Counted from the first letter of the stretch, positions 33,002 through 45,670 are shown. The stretch: 64,000 bases of DNA from Cyanoderma ruficeps (GCA_008694505.1 VZDJ01000090.1:712034-776033); one strand, 5' to 3'. The notes: a model not told the origin generated them from the sequence alone. Made by a program: numbers and translations.

Positions 33002-35827
33002 CTGCAGACCAGAGAGAACAGGATACATTCAGCTCTGAGAGGCTGCAAGATGTGGTGCTCACCCCTTCTATGTCTAGACTGACAGAGAGGAGGGAATTCA
33101 AGGAAAAGTGACCTTAGAAATTTGTGCTAAAACTATTTGCCCCAGGAAATTTAGAAATTCACCCAGATTACAGGAATCTATGAACATTTTCCCAGGAACT
33201 GGCAATCTATTAGAATTTACTCTATCCCTCTGCTGCAGCTGACAAACTGGGAGCACTCTGCCTCTCTCCCTGCGTCACAGCACAGCGCCCGATGCAAGCC
33301 TGGATGGTAAGGATGGGGAGGGTGCCATGGGCAGCAGAGAGGGAGGGATCAGCTGGCGCAGCGGGGAGGTGCCCCTGGCTCTGGTGTCAAGGACGGGGCA
33401 GTGGCTCCTGGCATCTCCTGTCCCCTTGCCGGGAGGCGAGCACAGCCCTGCGCGGCGAATGGGGAGCCAGCCGAGCGTGATGGGCAGGGCAGGGGGCAGC
33501 CAGACACGGGGACCCCCATCCCCTCTGCAGCCCCCCATCCAGGGAGCCATCCCAGCCTGGCTGTCCCAGACCCCAGCCATGTCCCCCCCTGCCGAGCGCC
33601 TGCTCAGCCTCCCTGTGTCCCCTGTGAACTGCAGGGTCAGGCTGTGCCAAGGCGGCGGGAGCGTGGAGCCAGGCGGCCTGAGGAGCCATCTTGCCGAAGG
33701 CCACGGCGCCTCAGACGTGGAAAAGAGGGCTCTGAAGGGAGGGGGGACCTGGCCCGGCTTCCAATCCTTCGCTCCGCTCCTGAGGCAGGGAAGGAGATGA
33801 GACTGGGCTGGATCTCTGCTGTGTGATGGGGGTGAGGAAGCCTAGCATTTTGGGGCACCTGGTTAAACCTGAAGTAGAAAACATGCTGGTGGTTAATGAT
33901 GGCTGTTTAAAAGAGGTTCTCTTGCTCTGCAGTTTGCTCTGTAAGGGTTCCAAATCACCTCCTTCCCCTCACGCCACCTTCTCATTCCCCTGGCTGTGGG
34001 GCTGTGCGACACTGGGGTGCTGCAATGAGGCGTGTGTCCCCCCATGCCCCCATGCCAAGTTTTACTCCCCTGGCTCCCACAGATGATTCCCTCAACCCTG
34101 AGCGGGGCTGGCAGAGGCCAGAGTAGCCATGGAGCCCCAGCCAGGTCCAGGTGTGGTGTGTGTGAGAAGGGGTGCAGCCAGCACAGGGCCTCAGCACCGG
34201 GGCAGGGGAAAATGAGCTTGAACCGGCACATCACAGCACTGAGGGGAGCTGAGAAAGCAGGATGGGGAAGCCAGAGTCAGCACTTGACGCCACTGCCCCG
34301 GGTGGGTGGAAATCCTAAGGGTGTGAGCAAATCGTGCTGCTGCTCTGAAGTTTCAGCCAGAGCTTCTCCTCTGGGGAGTTTCAGCCAGCAACTCCAGGGT
34401 TCTCTGCACAGGGCCCTCCACTATGTCCATCTGGGCTGGGATCCCCCATCAGCCGCTTTGGCAGTGCTCCTCACGCCATCTGGCACACGCCACAGGAACT
34501 TCCTCCAGAGTCGTGCCGGCGCAGCCAGCCGTGAGCTTCCTTTACAGCAGTGTCCTGGCCGTGCCTCAACAGCCTCCACGGGGTAGAGGGACAGGACCCC
34601 GCTTAAAGGCATCTTTGACAGCACAGCCGTGCCAGATGCTGTGCCTCTCTGCTTATCTGGTCACGTTGCCCCTGGTCACATCCCTGTGGTCACATCCTCC
34701 TGCCCCTCTTGGAGCCAGATCCGAGGAAGCCAAATGAAAAGCCCAAATCCAGCCTTGCCTGCCCCACCCCATCACTTACATGATCTTCTCACCCCTGTAG
34801 TCCTTTAAACCCTTTTCTCCACTTGTGTTGCTGCCCCGTGTCCCCTGCGTTTGCTCTCCTTTGAACAGAACCACCCTGAAATCCCTGGTATCAGCTGCAC
34901 TGTCCTGAAAGGAGGTCAGAGGCGGATAAGCTGGGATAAGGGATTGGGATGGAGCCATAGCTGGGAAGCAACAGACCACATCCAGGAAGAGAGAGCAGGC
35001 TGTGCAGCCCCCGTGAACAGGGGCTGGGCAGCATACGCTGGGAGACTGGTGCTGCTGCAATGCCTTCCTTGTGGAGCTGGCACTGGCAGCATTTCCCTTT
35101 CTCTGCCTGGCCAGCACGGTGAAGACCTCTTCCCCAAGGCACCACCACCAGTCCCGTGTGCTGCTGCGATTCCCCCGGGCTGGGCACTGCTCCCAGGAAG
35201 CCCGCACTGCTGCAGTGTCGTGACTGATGCAGCTATGCTTGCCTGTCACCTCCTCTCCCTGCTCTCCCCCTCCCCTGTGGTGTGGGGCTGTGCAAATAGG
35301 AAAACATCCCCTCTTCTCCCTCCCTCTCCCTGAGCGCCCGTGTTTATGTCAACACCTCGGGAGACTGGGGGGGAGCTGGTTCGCCCTGAGCCTGGATCCT
35401 TTCCCCAGCGGTGCCCAGACTGAGCGTCGCCTTCTCCCCACTACCACCCCCTCCCCCGGGGAAAGCTCCATCCCGCAGCGCCTCCCGGCAGTGCCCTTGG
35501 GAGCACACCTATCCTCGTTGGTTCCCCCCCCTCCTGCAATTCCCTGAGTTCACGTCTGAAATGATGATTGCCGGGAGGGGAAAGGGGGGGGCTGGGGAAG
35601 GAGGGAGTACCTGAAATTAAAATACGAAAGAAAGTCAGGATGGGGGTGAGGAGAGAGAGGTGGGAGGAGCAGGGGGGAGGAAGTGAGGGGAGTTGAGTTG
35701 TTAATGCCGCTCACCGCGGTCCTTCTCCGCAGGGACCCCAAAGTGCGTGTGGGGTTTGGAGGGCACAAGGTGGGCAGCAGAAACATGCACGCAGTGAGGG
35801 GTGTGCTGGCCGTGGGGAGACACTTAC
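33002..35827 (-). other. ENO2: ENO2 5' intron (inferred)
   Basis: Sequence between the first coding exon and the proposed first exon. No CR1 landmarks or recognisable proteins were seen. A GC-rich part at about 33380-33780 carries long open frames without domains. Other donor-like sites on the - strand (near 34785 and 35712) could mark alternative first exons. Confidence 0.45.
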
Positions 35828-35900
35828 CTTCCTAGGGCAGGGGTGGACGAGAGATTGAGAAAGTGCTGGTAGAAAGGAGAGAGGACGAAGCTGAGGAGGG
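35828..35900 (-). other. ENO2: Candidate ENO2 non-coding exon 1
   Basis: On the - strand CTAGGAAG is followed by GTAAGTGTC (donor GT at 35827-35826), a near-perfect donor. It sits between the LRRC23 poly-A site (about 36165) and the ENO2 coding start, which is where an untranslated first exon is needed. The exon's 5' limit is unknown. Confidence 0.4.
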
Positions 35901-36181
35901 ATGCAGGACCTCAAGGGGAGATGATGTGTCCTCTAAGCCAACGGTGGCGGCAGCAGCAGGATGGAGACGCCCCTGATAGGGCCGGGACAGCAGCATGTGA
36001 CCCAGAGCTGCGATGAGTCAGGATTTAGCAAAGCTTTGCAAACAGCACGTAGGGGATGGAGAGACAGAGAGAGGCAGGCAGCAAGGGATAGACGTAGACA
36101 GATGAGGGTGAGAGAGCCAGGGAATAGGAGTGGGTGTGCAGGATAAACAGTCCCAGACACTCCAGGCTCATTAATTACTTT

Positions 36182-36187
36182 TATTCA
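36182..36187 (-). terminator. LRRC23: LRRC23 polyadenylation signal (AATAAA)
   Basis: Canonical AATAAA on the - strand about 290 bp beyond the LRRC23 stop, predicting cleavage near 36165. Confidence 0.75.
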
Positions 36188-36472
36188 AATCAGAAAATCT
36201 TGTAGGGTTTTTGGGAATCAAATCGAACCACAGAACCTGTAACTCTCCCCTTTCCCCTCTCAGGCCTACTGAGAATAGAACATAGTGCAGTGACTGCAAA
36301 AACACTGCAGTGCCTCAGGGCAGCTTCCAGGACCAGGGTGGGTAGCACTCCTCTTCTTCAGAGGTAAAATGAGGTGAAGCTGGTACCTACATTTCTCACT
36401 TTCCCAGCCTCATATATGGGGAAAGGCATCACTACATCTTGACAGCCTTTGGAAACAGGTGTTAAAAACGGG

Positions 36473-39400
36473 TCACTCAGTCACTGTGTCGTCAAGAGAT
36501 TCTTCCATTTCCTGTAGAACGGAGGAGGGAGAAGTTAGTGACTCCATGCCCAATGTCTGTTCCCCTTTCATTGCCCTCTTTTGCTAGTGGGGTCAGGAAT
36601 TGCAGCAGGGTTGCATGCTGGCCACCACAACCAGGTTGCAAAGTCTGGCCTCTTTTTCAGGCTCTCGTGCTCTTGAGACTGACATCCCTCACCCTTCTCC
36701 TCATGCGGAGGAGAGGCTTTATCAGCATGCTTGGTCCTTTTTCTTTCTCTTCCCCTCCTCCTAATCCCCATACTGTGTTGTTCTCACCTTTTCTTTTTCC
36801 CTCCTTGTCTGACGGATTTTCTCCGCCTCTTCCCGCTCCTCTTCCTCAACTGGTTCCTTGTCGAGGCGTTGCAGCTGTGGCAGCCGGGACAGGACCTCCA
36901 GCCGGTAATTGGGTTCTTCAGTGCATGGATTGTCCATCAGCACCAGTGCCTGCAGCATGGGGAGAACCCGCAGCTTTTCCACCTCCTGGAAGCTTTTGAT
37001 CCCATTGCCCCTGAAGAAAAGGAAGCACAGAGATCAGGGGGAGGAGACCCATGCAAGTAGTGAAATCCCTTTGGAACAGTAAGTGGACAAGACAAAAAAA
37101 GCAAAATTTAGCAGCATGAGGGACCATAGACCTTAGACCACAGATCTGTTACCTAAGATCCAGATCTGTCTGCAGCTCCCCAGACTGAGGGACAGAAAGG
37201 ACATCTCCTCTGGATTCCTCTGTGCTCAGACCGTCCATTGAACCATGTGACATCACCATGGCCCCACATGGCAAACACCAGGAACTAAAGGGCATTTTCA
37301 GGCAGAACACACTTTGAGGAACCCAACTGACTTATGGCAAGGAATGAAAAGCCTCAGGTGGGGTATGAGAATGACTGGACAGGCTGATATTTTCTAAGAA
37401 GCCCAGGAAAGGCCCTGGCTGTTACAATGCCTAGACAGCTGCTGAACACCAGTTAAGGATGGTAAATATCAACCCCTCCCTACCAGGTCTTCAACTTCCA
37501 AAAAAAACCAAAAAACCCAGAAAATCCTAAAGCTCTAAATGGAAGTGCAGTCTGATGAAGGGATCTCTGGTCCCAACACAGAGCAGGGAGGACCCACCGT
37601 AGATTGAGGTACTGCAGGCACTTCATGCTATCACAGAATCCATCCAGGGCCTCCAGCTTGTTGTCACGCAGGTGCAGAATCTCGAGCTGCTCAAACTCCT
37701 CAAGGCCTTCAAGGCTGCAAATGGTGTTCTTGGCCTGAGCACCAGGGAGGCAGGAAGAGAGAAGGAAAAGGAGAGAGAAGGAGAGGGGAAAAGAGAGAGA
37801 AGGAGAGGGAACAGCAGTTATTTCTGGCCTTTAAATCTCTTTCTATCCTTCAGACTCCCTACCACTCATAACACAGCCTTGTTTGAAGCTCGATCAGGTA
37901 GTTCAGGGTCTTGGCCAAGTGGGTTCTCAAGATTCAGATTCAAGGACCAAAAGTTTGCTGCAAAAGTGTTTTTGGGAGCATCACTTGGTGTCTGAGACAA
38001 AACCACCCCAGGTGAATACTCCACTGCCAGCACAGCACCTCTTTCCATGGCAGTGGTAAATGTGAGCCTCAGAGAGCAACAGCATGGAGGGGAAAGCACA
38101 TCTGAGCCTAAAATTAATGTTTTTAAAGAATGAGTAACCAGCCCCTCTCAGTCACACAGTCCATGTAGTCCAGGCACCTTCCAGTAGCTGCTTCTGTTGT
38201 GGGGAAAATCTACGACCAATAAGTCCCTTCTACTTCTCCGGGCTGTGTCTTACTTCAGGCAGTTTAAAATTCGCCATCGCTAAATTTCATTCACTTCACT
38301 GGGATGAGGGATAACGAAGCAGGGAAGTACGGAAGCTCTGAATTTCAGGACTAATCTCCCAGCAGGATTTCGGCTGGAAAAGACCACTAGAGGTCTCCTG
38401 CCCAAGCGGAGGCTCCCCTCAGTGCCAGCACCAACGCTCTGCTCTGTCAGGCTGCTCACCGCCTTGTGCGGCCAAGTCTGGAGCATCCCTGGTAATTATC
38501 ATCTCCCCGCCACGTTCTCCAGCCTGGAGCTGAGCAGGGCTTTCCCTGCCGATGTGGCTCGGGGCTGCAGTCGCTAAGGATGCTTAGACCTGAATGAAAA
38601 ACGGGGTGAGAGGTGCTGTTGTGCTCTCTCTTCCTCATAGGTACCCAAGTAATGATGTGGGCAATACCGGAGACTAAGCAAGGGGCACAAGGTGAAACAG
38701 TGGGATAAGAGAACATTTTAGGGCTGAGTCATTCAGGATATGGACATTTTGTAGAAAAGGAGGATTTCAACAGAAACTGGACAAAGGAGAATCTGGACCA
38801 ACTGGGCCAAGTAAAAGGAGTAACACCAGGACACAAAGAGGAAAGTTGGATACTTAGTGAAGGCCACGTGAGCAGATTTAACATTCAGGAAGTATTAGGA
38901 CATTGTACCCCAGAGAAAATTGTGAGCTGTTGTGGGTGGGGAGCTCACTGATCACTGGTTTATAAAAGGAATGGTAACCTCCCATGACTGTCACTTTCTT
39001 CATCACTTCAGTGTGAATTATTTTACCACCTCTGGCTTTGCAAGCTCTAGCAGGACAATGCAGAATGGATATTTTTCAGAGTTGTTTCATTTTTCCCCCT
39101 ATATCAAACAACATTCTGTCTGACACACCATCACGTTCCCTTAGATACCAGCTCTTCACCCAGATGTGATGCCACTGTTTGTTATGGAAAGTTACCGTAC
39201 ATAGCCCACGATTTCCTCTCCCCTTCCTGCACACTCCACCTCTCAGGTCAGCCTTTGCCACCACTTCTGCACCATGACCAGGAGCTAACACAGCCCTGCT
39301 GTGACCCTCAAAAACGGTGCAAGTGCCCTATGGTAGACAGCCGGCTTGTAGTCTTCCCAGTACATACCACTTTTTACATACTAAATTTCACCTGCAGCTA

Positions 39401-42109
39401 TTTCATACATTAACCAAATGTGGTTCAATTCCTTAAATTTAACCCTTTGTCCTGAACCCTGTCCTTGAGGCATCAGCTCCACTTACCCAAGGCTGAAGTA
39501 ACACCAAAGTCTTTACACAGAAACTAAAGCGTTACCGGGGGAGATTTCCCTGGAAAATGATTTAATGAGCAGGTAGACATGGGAGACAAATTCAAGGCCC
39601 AAAGATTCTTGAGAGTCAGTCGTTCTAGTTTTAACAATCACCCCTTGCAATTTTCCTGTTTCACATGTGAGGCTCAGAAACCCTTCATGCCAGGAACCTC
39701 CCCTCAGCTGAGATGCTGTGTTTGCTTCCCTGCAATAACTCACTAAGGTGGCTGGGTATGCTTTGAAATGCCATATTGTATCTAGTGACCTACCCACTTC
39801 ATCCATTCTTGGAGCACCTCCAGTCATGAAATCCCAGTTTTCTATCAGAAAATTGCAGGCAATCTCAGCAAGCAATCTCCTCAATGTTTTCTGCCAGGGA
39901 ATCTTGATGAAAAGAAGCCACATAGTTTTTCAAAGCCTTTATCATATTTAATTGCTTTTCAAGAGGTAGTGACTCAGGACATCTGTTAAGTCTTTGCAAG
40001 CTGTAGCACAGTGTGATGCATGGGGCTAAGCCATACATACTCCCTTCACTTGCATCTCTACGAGTAAATGTTTCCTTGAAGCAATTGTTTATGATATTAA
40101 GAAACTGCTTCTCCTTAGTTTCACTGCAATATTGAATCAATTTCTTTTTTGGCAGCTGTAGGTGTGAATCATATAATTGTGCTGGCTTGAAACCAGTATT
40201 TGATTAGGCCCATCAGGGAGGAGAAAGAGGCATTGCCTCCCTTTGTCACCCAGAGAGCAAAGCTGTTGCTTTGCCCAGCAATCTCCATTTCTCCACTGGT
40301 CCCAGGGCACACGGAATACAAGCTTGCCCAACACTGCCTGAAGCAAAAACTGCCCTTCTGCAGGAGGTTGTGAGGGAAGAACCTGATGCACCGAACTTAT
40401 TCCTCTGTGATTTGTGGTTCGTGGCCCCTCCCTTTGTGCTATGTGGGCTGCAGGTGCCAGGCTGTGCAGCAGCTCTGTCCCACTCCCCAGGCTGGCTGAT
40501 CCCTTACCAGATAGAGCTTCTTGAGCTTGGAAACACCAAGCCCTGCTGTGGTCTTTATCTGGTTTCCTCGCAGCTCCAGGACTTGCAGGCTGAACAACTG
40601 GTCTTGACTCAGTCCCAGCACTGTCTGGATTTTATTTTCTGAGTGCCAGAGGAAGAAGAAACAAGAAAGTTAATCCCACCTTGCCAAGGGAGTGTCCCCA
40701 CAAGAATGAAGAGAGGTGGCTGTATCACCTTTCAGGCTGAGGTTGCCCAGGAGTGGGTGAGTAATGCCCTCCAAATCCATGATCTGGTTGTGATCAAAGC
40801 TGATGACTTGGAGGTAGGGCAGCTCCTGCATGTTGGCACTGTCAAGCAGATTCCCATCCACCTTCAGCCAAAGCAGCTGGGTTAGGCTGCTCAGTGGGGC
40901 CAAATCTTTCAGCTTGTTCTTTGACAAATCCACATACCGCAGGTGAATGAAACGTTCGAGGAGGCTGATGTCTGTCAGACCCCTGAGGGAGGGCAAATGT
41001 GAATAAAATATCTCTCATACTTCCCCACTACCATCTTTTGGGTTGCTCCTTGCCACTACTGGAGAGAGGGAAATCTTCTCTCCTACTTCTCTGCTGTCCT
41101 AGAAAGCCTTGCTGAGAGAAGGAAGAAAAAGGGAGGTGATAGGGACAGGCCTGTAAGCGAAGACGAATGGCAAGACTGGACCTGCTTTCCTGGCAGAGGG
41201 AGTACTTATTCCCATTGAATTGTATCTGTCAGGACAGGGCACAGCCAGAGCAAAGAGTGAGATTTAGGGAGGGGTTTGTTAGACAATAGTGTCAACACAA
41301 AGGACTTTGTGGAAGGACTTTCCTAGTGGAAAAAATAGTGGTTGAGATACCCTTTGAGGCTGTTGAAAGAAACAGTTTTAATGGGGCCTTAGTTAGGTGG
41401 GTGTGCTGGGGAGGCTGAGGCTCCAAACTCTCCAAGGCCATTGTGGCCCAGTACTCACATCTGCCTGCCTTAAAGGTTAGCAGTTAGGAGGACGGATGTC
41501 AATGGATGTTTCTCAAAGTGCCTGTAGGGAGGTCATTCTGTTGAGGTCCCCCTAGGAGAGCACAGTGCAGAGTGATGGGGAGGCTGCCACCAGCCTTGGG
41601 GGACACTGATGTTCCCAGCGGTGTGTCTGGCCGTGGTGGAGGCAGTGCCCAGGCCAGGGCTGAGGATGGACAGGTTATGCTGAGGCACAGACTGGAATCC
41701 AGGCGGCTGGAGAGCAGGGCCTGGATGTGCTTCTACCCCCCATGACTGGTCACCAGCTTGTGGCACAGCGGCTCCATGGCCACGGAGTAAGGGGTTTCTG
41801 TCAGGCCAGGCATTGCACACTCACTTGGCTTTGGCTTCAAATTTCACATAGGCGTGGGCCAGCCCGTTGCCGGTCTTACAGAGGAGAGAGAGGCCTTCCT
41901 TCAGGATTTCCTCCGTCAGGGGACAGGGAGCCGGCTCCTGGGAGAGAAGGAGAGAGCACAACGCCAGCGCTGGCCCAACCACAGCCAGGCGGTGCTGCGA
42001 GCCTCCCCCTCACCTTGTCTTCCTCCTCCTTCTCTTCATCCTCCTCCTTCTCCTCATCCTCCTTCTCCTCCCCCTCTTCCTTCTCCTCCTCCAGTTCCTC
42101 GTCCTCCAT
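36473..42109 (-). CDS. LRRC23: Leucine-rich repeat protein 23 (radial-spoke component)
   Basis: Ciliary/flagellar leucine-rich repeat protein associated with axonemal radial spokes. Coding exons in order: 42014-42109, 41825-41937, 40729-40982, 40508-40638, 37598-37734, 36788-37010, 36473-36511. All are GT-AG and in phase, giving 330 codons (mammalian protein about 340). Residues 1-32 are an almost pure Glu/Lys acidic run encoded by a GA-rich repeat. Central LRRs include LRYVDLSKNKLKDL, LQVISFDHNQIMDLEGI, LQVLELRGNQI, LEILHLRDNKLEALDGF and LQYLNLRGNGIKSF, followed by an LRR cap with DNPCTEEPNYR. The C-terminus is a Glu/Lys/Arg-rich helix, with a final short exon encoding EMEESLDDTVTE. Identification rests on repeat pattern and synteny. 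The 2.8-kb intron between the exons ending at 40508 and starting at 37734 holds an unexplained protein-like frame. Confidence 0.92.
37741..37811. repeat. Purine-rich simple repeat in LRRC23 intron
   Basis: GGAAGAGAGAAGGAAAAGGA-type stretch adjoining the acceptor of the exon starting at 37734. On the transcript strand it forms an unusually long polypyrimidine tract. Confidence 0.75.
38365..38510 (-). mobile_element. Possible CR1 fragment (reverse)
   Basis: GGCTGGAAAAGACCACTAGA followed by GGTCTCCTGCCCAAGC is reminiscent of a CR1 3' region in reverse. Highly diverged. Confidence 0.35.
39510..40200 (-). pseudogene. Unidentified protein-like frame in LRRC23 intron, frameshifted
   Basis: About 105 codons from near 40190 to 39865 on the - strand read as ordinary mixed-composition protein (for example KEKQFLNIINNCFKETF and KALKNYVASFHQDSLAEN). 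The frame then stops. A second frame continues at once through LLAEIACNFLIENWDF and runs to 39513. The break coincides with two 13-bp near-identical tandem units (39854-39866 and 39867-39879). I do not recognise the family. It could be a decayed retrocopy, a transposon piece, or chance. Composition differs from the simple-repeat frames elsewhere in the window. Confidence 0.3.
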
Positions 42110-42330
42110 GCTCCCGGGGCAGGCCGCGCTTGCCGCTTCCCGCGGCGGCCGCTCGCTGAGGCCCGGCCGCTGCCATGGGAACGGGGGCGGGCCCGGCTGC
42201 CCGGGCGCGGCGCGGTGACACCGCCGGGCCGGGCCCGCCGCTGTCCCCAGCACCGCGAACCCGGCGCTCTGGAAAGCCCAGAGCGTGTCCCGCCCTCACC
42301 ACAAGCGCTTTGCGATTCCACTGCGCCTTC
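42100..42330 (-). promoter_or_regulatory. LRRC23: LRRC23 promoter CpG island with X-box
   Basis: CpG-rich block directly upstream of the LRRC23 start codon. At 42169-42182 the sequence GCTGCCATGGGAAC (GTTCCCATGGCAGC on -) matches the RFX X-box consensus at 12 of 14 positions and lies about 60 bp upstream of the ATG. This fits a ciliary gene. Confidence 0.65.
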
Positions 42331-43004
42331 CCAGCGGGGCGACATCTGCAACTTGTTTGCGTTAGGATTTTTTCGGTGGGAAGGGACCTCTGGGTGCACC
42401 CCAGCTCAAAACGGGGCCGGTTCAAAGTGAGGCAGGGCTGCACAAGGTGGTGGGCACTCGGGCGGTGAATACCTAATGAACTGTTAATTCGCCCTCTGGT
42501 AAATGTTTAATTAACATATTGAGCAGAATTAGCCTTGGGCTCTGTATGAAGCTTCCCCAAATATGAGTACTTGGATGCCAGGAAGGTTTTGGGGTGCACA
42601 GCTCCAGCTCTGTCCTCCAGGCTGTGGAGCTGGGAAGGGTTGGGGCTGCCCGTGCCCAGCCGATGCCATCAGCACCGGGTGTTTACCAGCCGGGAACGCT
42701 ACTCAGAGCTGATGGTCACCAGTGATTTGCAGTTAATACAAAGTCCAAGGCTCTGCTCCCTTTCCCTTCAGTGCACTTTGCTCCTTTGCAGTGCCTGGGA
42801 CACGTTAGTGCTACGTAAGCTGGTCCAAGCAGAGCTGCTCACACAACCATCAGCCATCGCCCCTCCTGCAAAGCACCTCTGTGCTCAGGGCTGCACAGCA
42901 AACTGCCATCTGTGTCCCCTGCCTCATCCTGCCAGACTCCCTGGTGCCAACCTCTTCCCCTGCGCCACACATCTGAATTCACTCCCTGCTCGTTATCACA
43001 CAAC

Positions 43005-43262
43005 CACAGAATGGTTTGGATTGGAAGGAACCTCAAAAATCAGCTTGTCTCAACCCCCCTGCCATGGGGCAGGAATGCCACCCACTAGACCAGGTTGCCA
43101 AGGGCTCTATCTAACCCAGCCTTGAACACCTCCAAGGATGGGGAACCAGAGCTCCTTTGGGCAACCTGTTCCAGTGCCTCACCACCCTCAGAGTAAAGAA
43201 TTCATCTACATATGAACACTTCCTTTCCTGTCTTTGCTTCCTGCCCTAAACATCCCCTAATT
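43005..43262 (-). mobile_element. CR1 LINE 3' region (reverse)
   Basis: CACAGAATGGTTTGGATTGG, then CCCCCCTGCCATGGGGCAGG, then CCAGCCTTGAACACCTCCAA is the reverse complement of the CR1 3' end. One of the best preserved copies here. Confidence 0.9.
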
Positions 43263-44153
43263 CAAGAAGGAAAACCAAATATTTAAACTAGAGAAATTTT
43301 ATTTAAATTATATACATATATATATCCCAAACCTAATTATACTGATAATTAAGGAGGATATGTGCTAAAAGCTGGCCTGCACACCCACAGAGGAGTACAG
43401 GGTGATGATGGCAGGAGGGGGAGCCCAAGCAGCACTCCCAGGCTGCTTCCAGGCCCATCCCAGGAGCCATCAGCCCACTTCAGGTCCATTTCGAGGGGCA
43501 CAGGGGCACAATGGCAGGTGAGAACCCAAATTAAGGACTTGAAGAAAGGAACACCCAGTCCAGCCCCAACCCAGGGGAGCCTCAGCCCCAGAGCACCTTT
43601 AGGATTGGGGCTGTAGCTGTGGTCAGGGGTGCAGGTCACAGGATGGGATGCAGGGGAAGGACATTTAGTGATTGCACAGGACTCATTAGGGAGTGATTAA
43701 GGCAGGAACCAGGCGTGATCAAGGGAACATAGAGAAACAAATATACAGGAATAAAAAGGGCCAGTCGTGTAAATGGTTTGTGATGGTTTGTCCATGTCCT
43801 GCACCCGATCAGTGCAGCCTGTTGGCTCTTCTCATTAAACTTCTTTTGCACTTTTCCCTGCATGAGGAACTTGTGGCCAAAGCACCACAGGGAGGTGGCT
43901 GCTGGGGGGGCTGGAGAGGTTGGGATTGAGGGGCAGCTAGTGGGCACTGCCTGAGCCCAGCTCAGGAGGAGACACACTGTACATGGTGTAAATACTTCTA
44001 TAAATACACAGACACTCACTAGTGCAGCTCCATCCTGCTCAGCTGGAGCAGGGCGTGGGATGAGGCTGCCAGTGCTGTGTGGGAGCGCTCTGTGTGGATG
44101 GATGTGAAATCTGTGTGGCCAGCCATGGCTATGTTTAAGTGGAATATATTCAA

Positions 44154-44225
44154 AGTCACAGAATATTCTGAGTTTAAAGGGACAGCCACAAAGATCATGG
44201 AGTCCAACATGTGTGTGTGGTGCCT
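44154..44225 (-). mobile_element. Short CR1 3' fragment (reverse)
   Basis: TCACAGAATATTCTGAGTTT followed by AAGATCATGGAGTCCAACAT matches the terminal part of a CR1 subfamily in reverse. Confidence 0.7.
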
Positions 44226-45670
44226 ACTGGGAATACAAGCTCAGCCTGGCTATTGTTTGGGGCCGAGGATGCAGAGCCATCGCAGCCTCTCTCAGGCTGT
44301 CACATCTGGCACAATGCATTTTTCTTCAACAGCAACCTGTTTAAGATCCAACAACTACAGTTTGCTGTGAGGATCTGGCAGTATTTCCACTCCAGAGAGA
44401 GCAGTCCTGCCAGAAAGCAGACAAAAAGAAGAGAAACAAGAACCGGCACTCCTGCTGATATAGAAATGATTTTCTATGAGTTTATTCCTCATTAAATGAA
44501 CATTTTCATGCCCCTGCATTCTCTCAAAGCAGCAAGATCAATGCCTGGCTCCCATCTGTTTTCTTCTATGTAGGTCACTCTCCTGGGCTCTTGTGCTGTG
44601 GGCAGGGCTGGGCAGGAGCTGACAGCAAAGCTGCAGCCGGTGGGTGGCTCATGCCTGAGTGATTGTACCCAGTCCCGACAGCCTTCGGACTGGTGTCTCA
44701 CTGCTGCTCTGGTCAGAGTGGCACAGTGGCCCCAAACTACACCCAGGGCCCAGCAGCCTCTCAGAAAACACGTGCTCTGGTCATAGAAAAGGGTTTTCAG
44801 TTTTTGCCTTTGCCTTCGAATTATCCTCCTCCTTTCCATATCACTCCACACACATACAGAGCTGGGAGCTGCCGCCTCATTGCTGCTGTCAGGCTCTTCC
44901 TTCTCAGACCACCTGATATCCTAGGCAGGAGATCCCTCCCATCCAGCTGGGCAGCAGGAAGCTCCCCCAGCAGCAGTAGGGCAGGAGTCCCCACAGCATA
45001 AGGCTTTTTCTTCCGTGCCCTTCAGCTCCTGCCCCTCATCCCTCAGGTGACGCTGGCACTAGCAGCTGGAACACTGTCCATAGGCTCCCAAGGATGTACC
45101 ACCTCACAAATAAGCTCCTCCCTGTGAGGCACTTCTTTTACATCACTCTCAGTACTACCAAAAAATAAAAAAAACAGCAACTGGAAGTAACATCAAGTCT
45201 TGCTTCCTCACCCACCAACACATGGCCGGAAGCAGGCAGCAAGCACTGCCCCAACACAGGGCCTAAATAAAACCCTTCCTTGCAGAGACAGCGCTGCTCC
45301 ACTCTACATTTCATGAGCAAAGTCAATTTACCCATCCCTACAGGCAAAGAGCAGGGATGAGCACATTACTGAGCCTGCCAGGGAAGACTGGCTCACTGGT
45401 GGAACAGCCAGGTGCTCCAGCAGCTACTGGAATAGATACAGATATAACAGAATCACCAGGGGCCCAAAGAAGAGCTGCTATATGACAGAGGCAAGATGCA
45501 GGTCGAACCTGTGCAGTGCCTACTGAGGTAATGGTGGGCTCTCAGGGAAAAGCCCACAAAACCCTCTCTGCAACCAGCCACCTCCAAAAGCAGTAAGTTT
45601 TATACACTGCTTGTCCCCAAGGTGCTTCCAAATAAGATCCAGGACACACCTTTGCTTTTTCTGTTTTTCA

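Larger units (their letters stand above)
42330..45650. other. LRRC23-TPI1 spacer; no SPSB2 seen
   Basis: No recognisable exons on either strand. It contains two reverse CR1 fragments (43005-43262 and 44154-44225) and an AT-rich run at about 43284-43345. In mammals SPSB2 lies between TPI1 and LRRC23; no SPRY or SOCS-box reading frame is visible here. Confidence 0.55.

Noticed and set aside
34776..35720. Other donor-like sites (near 34785 and 35712) as ENO2 first-exon ends
   Set aside because: Plausible but weaker or less well placed than the donor at 35827; kept only as alternatives.
44492..44851. 119-codon minus-strand frame as a possible SPSB2 remnant
   Set aside because: No SPRY or SOCS-box motif could be seen; sequence does not resemble the family.
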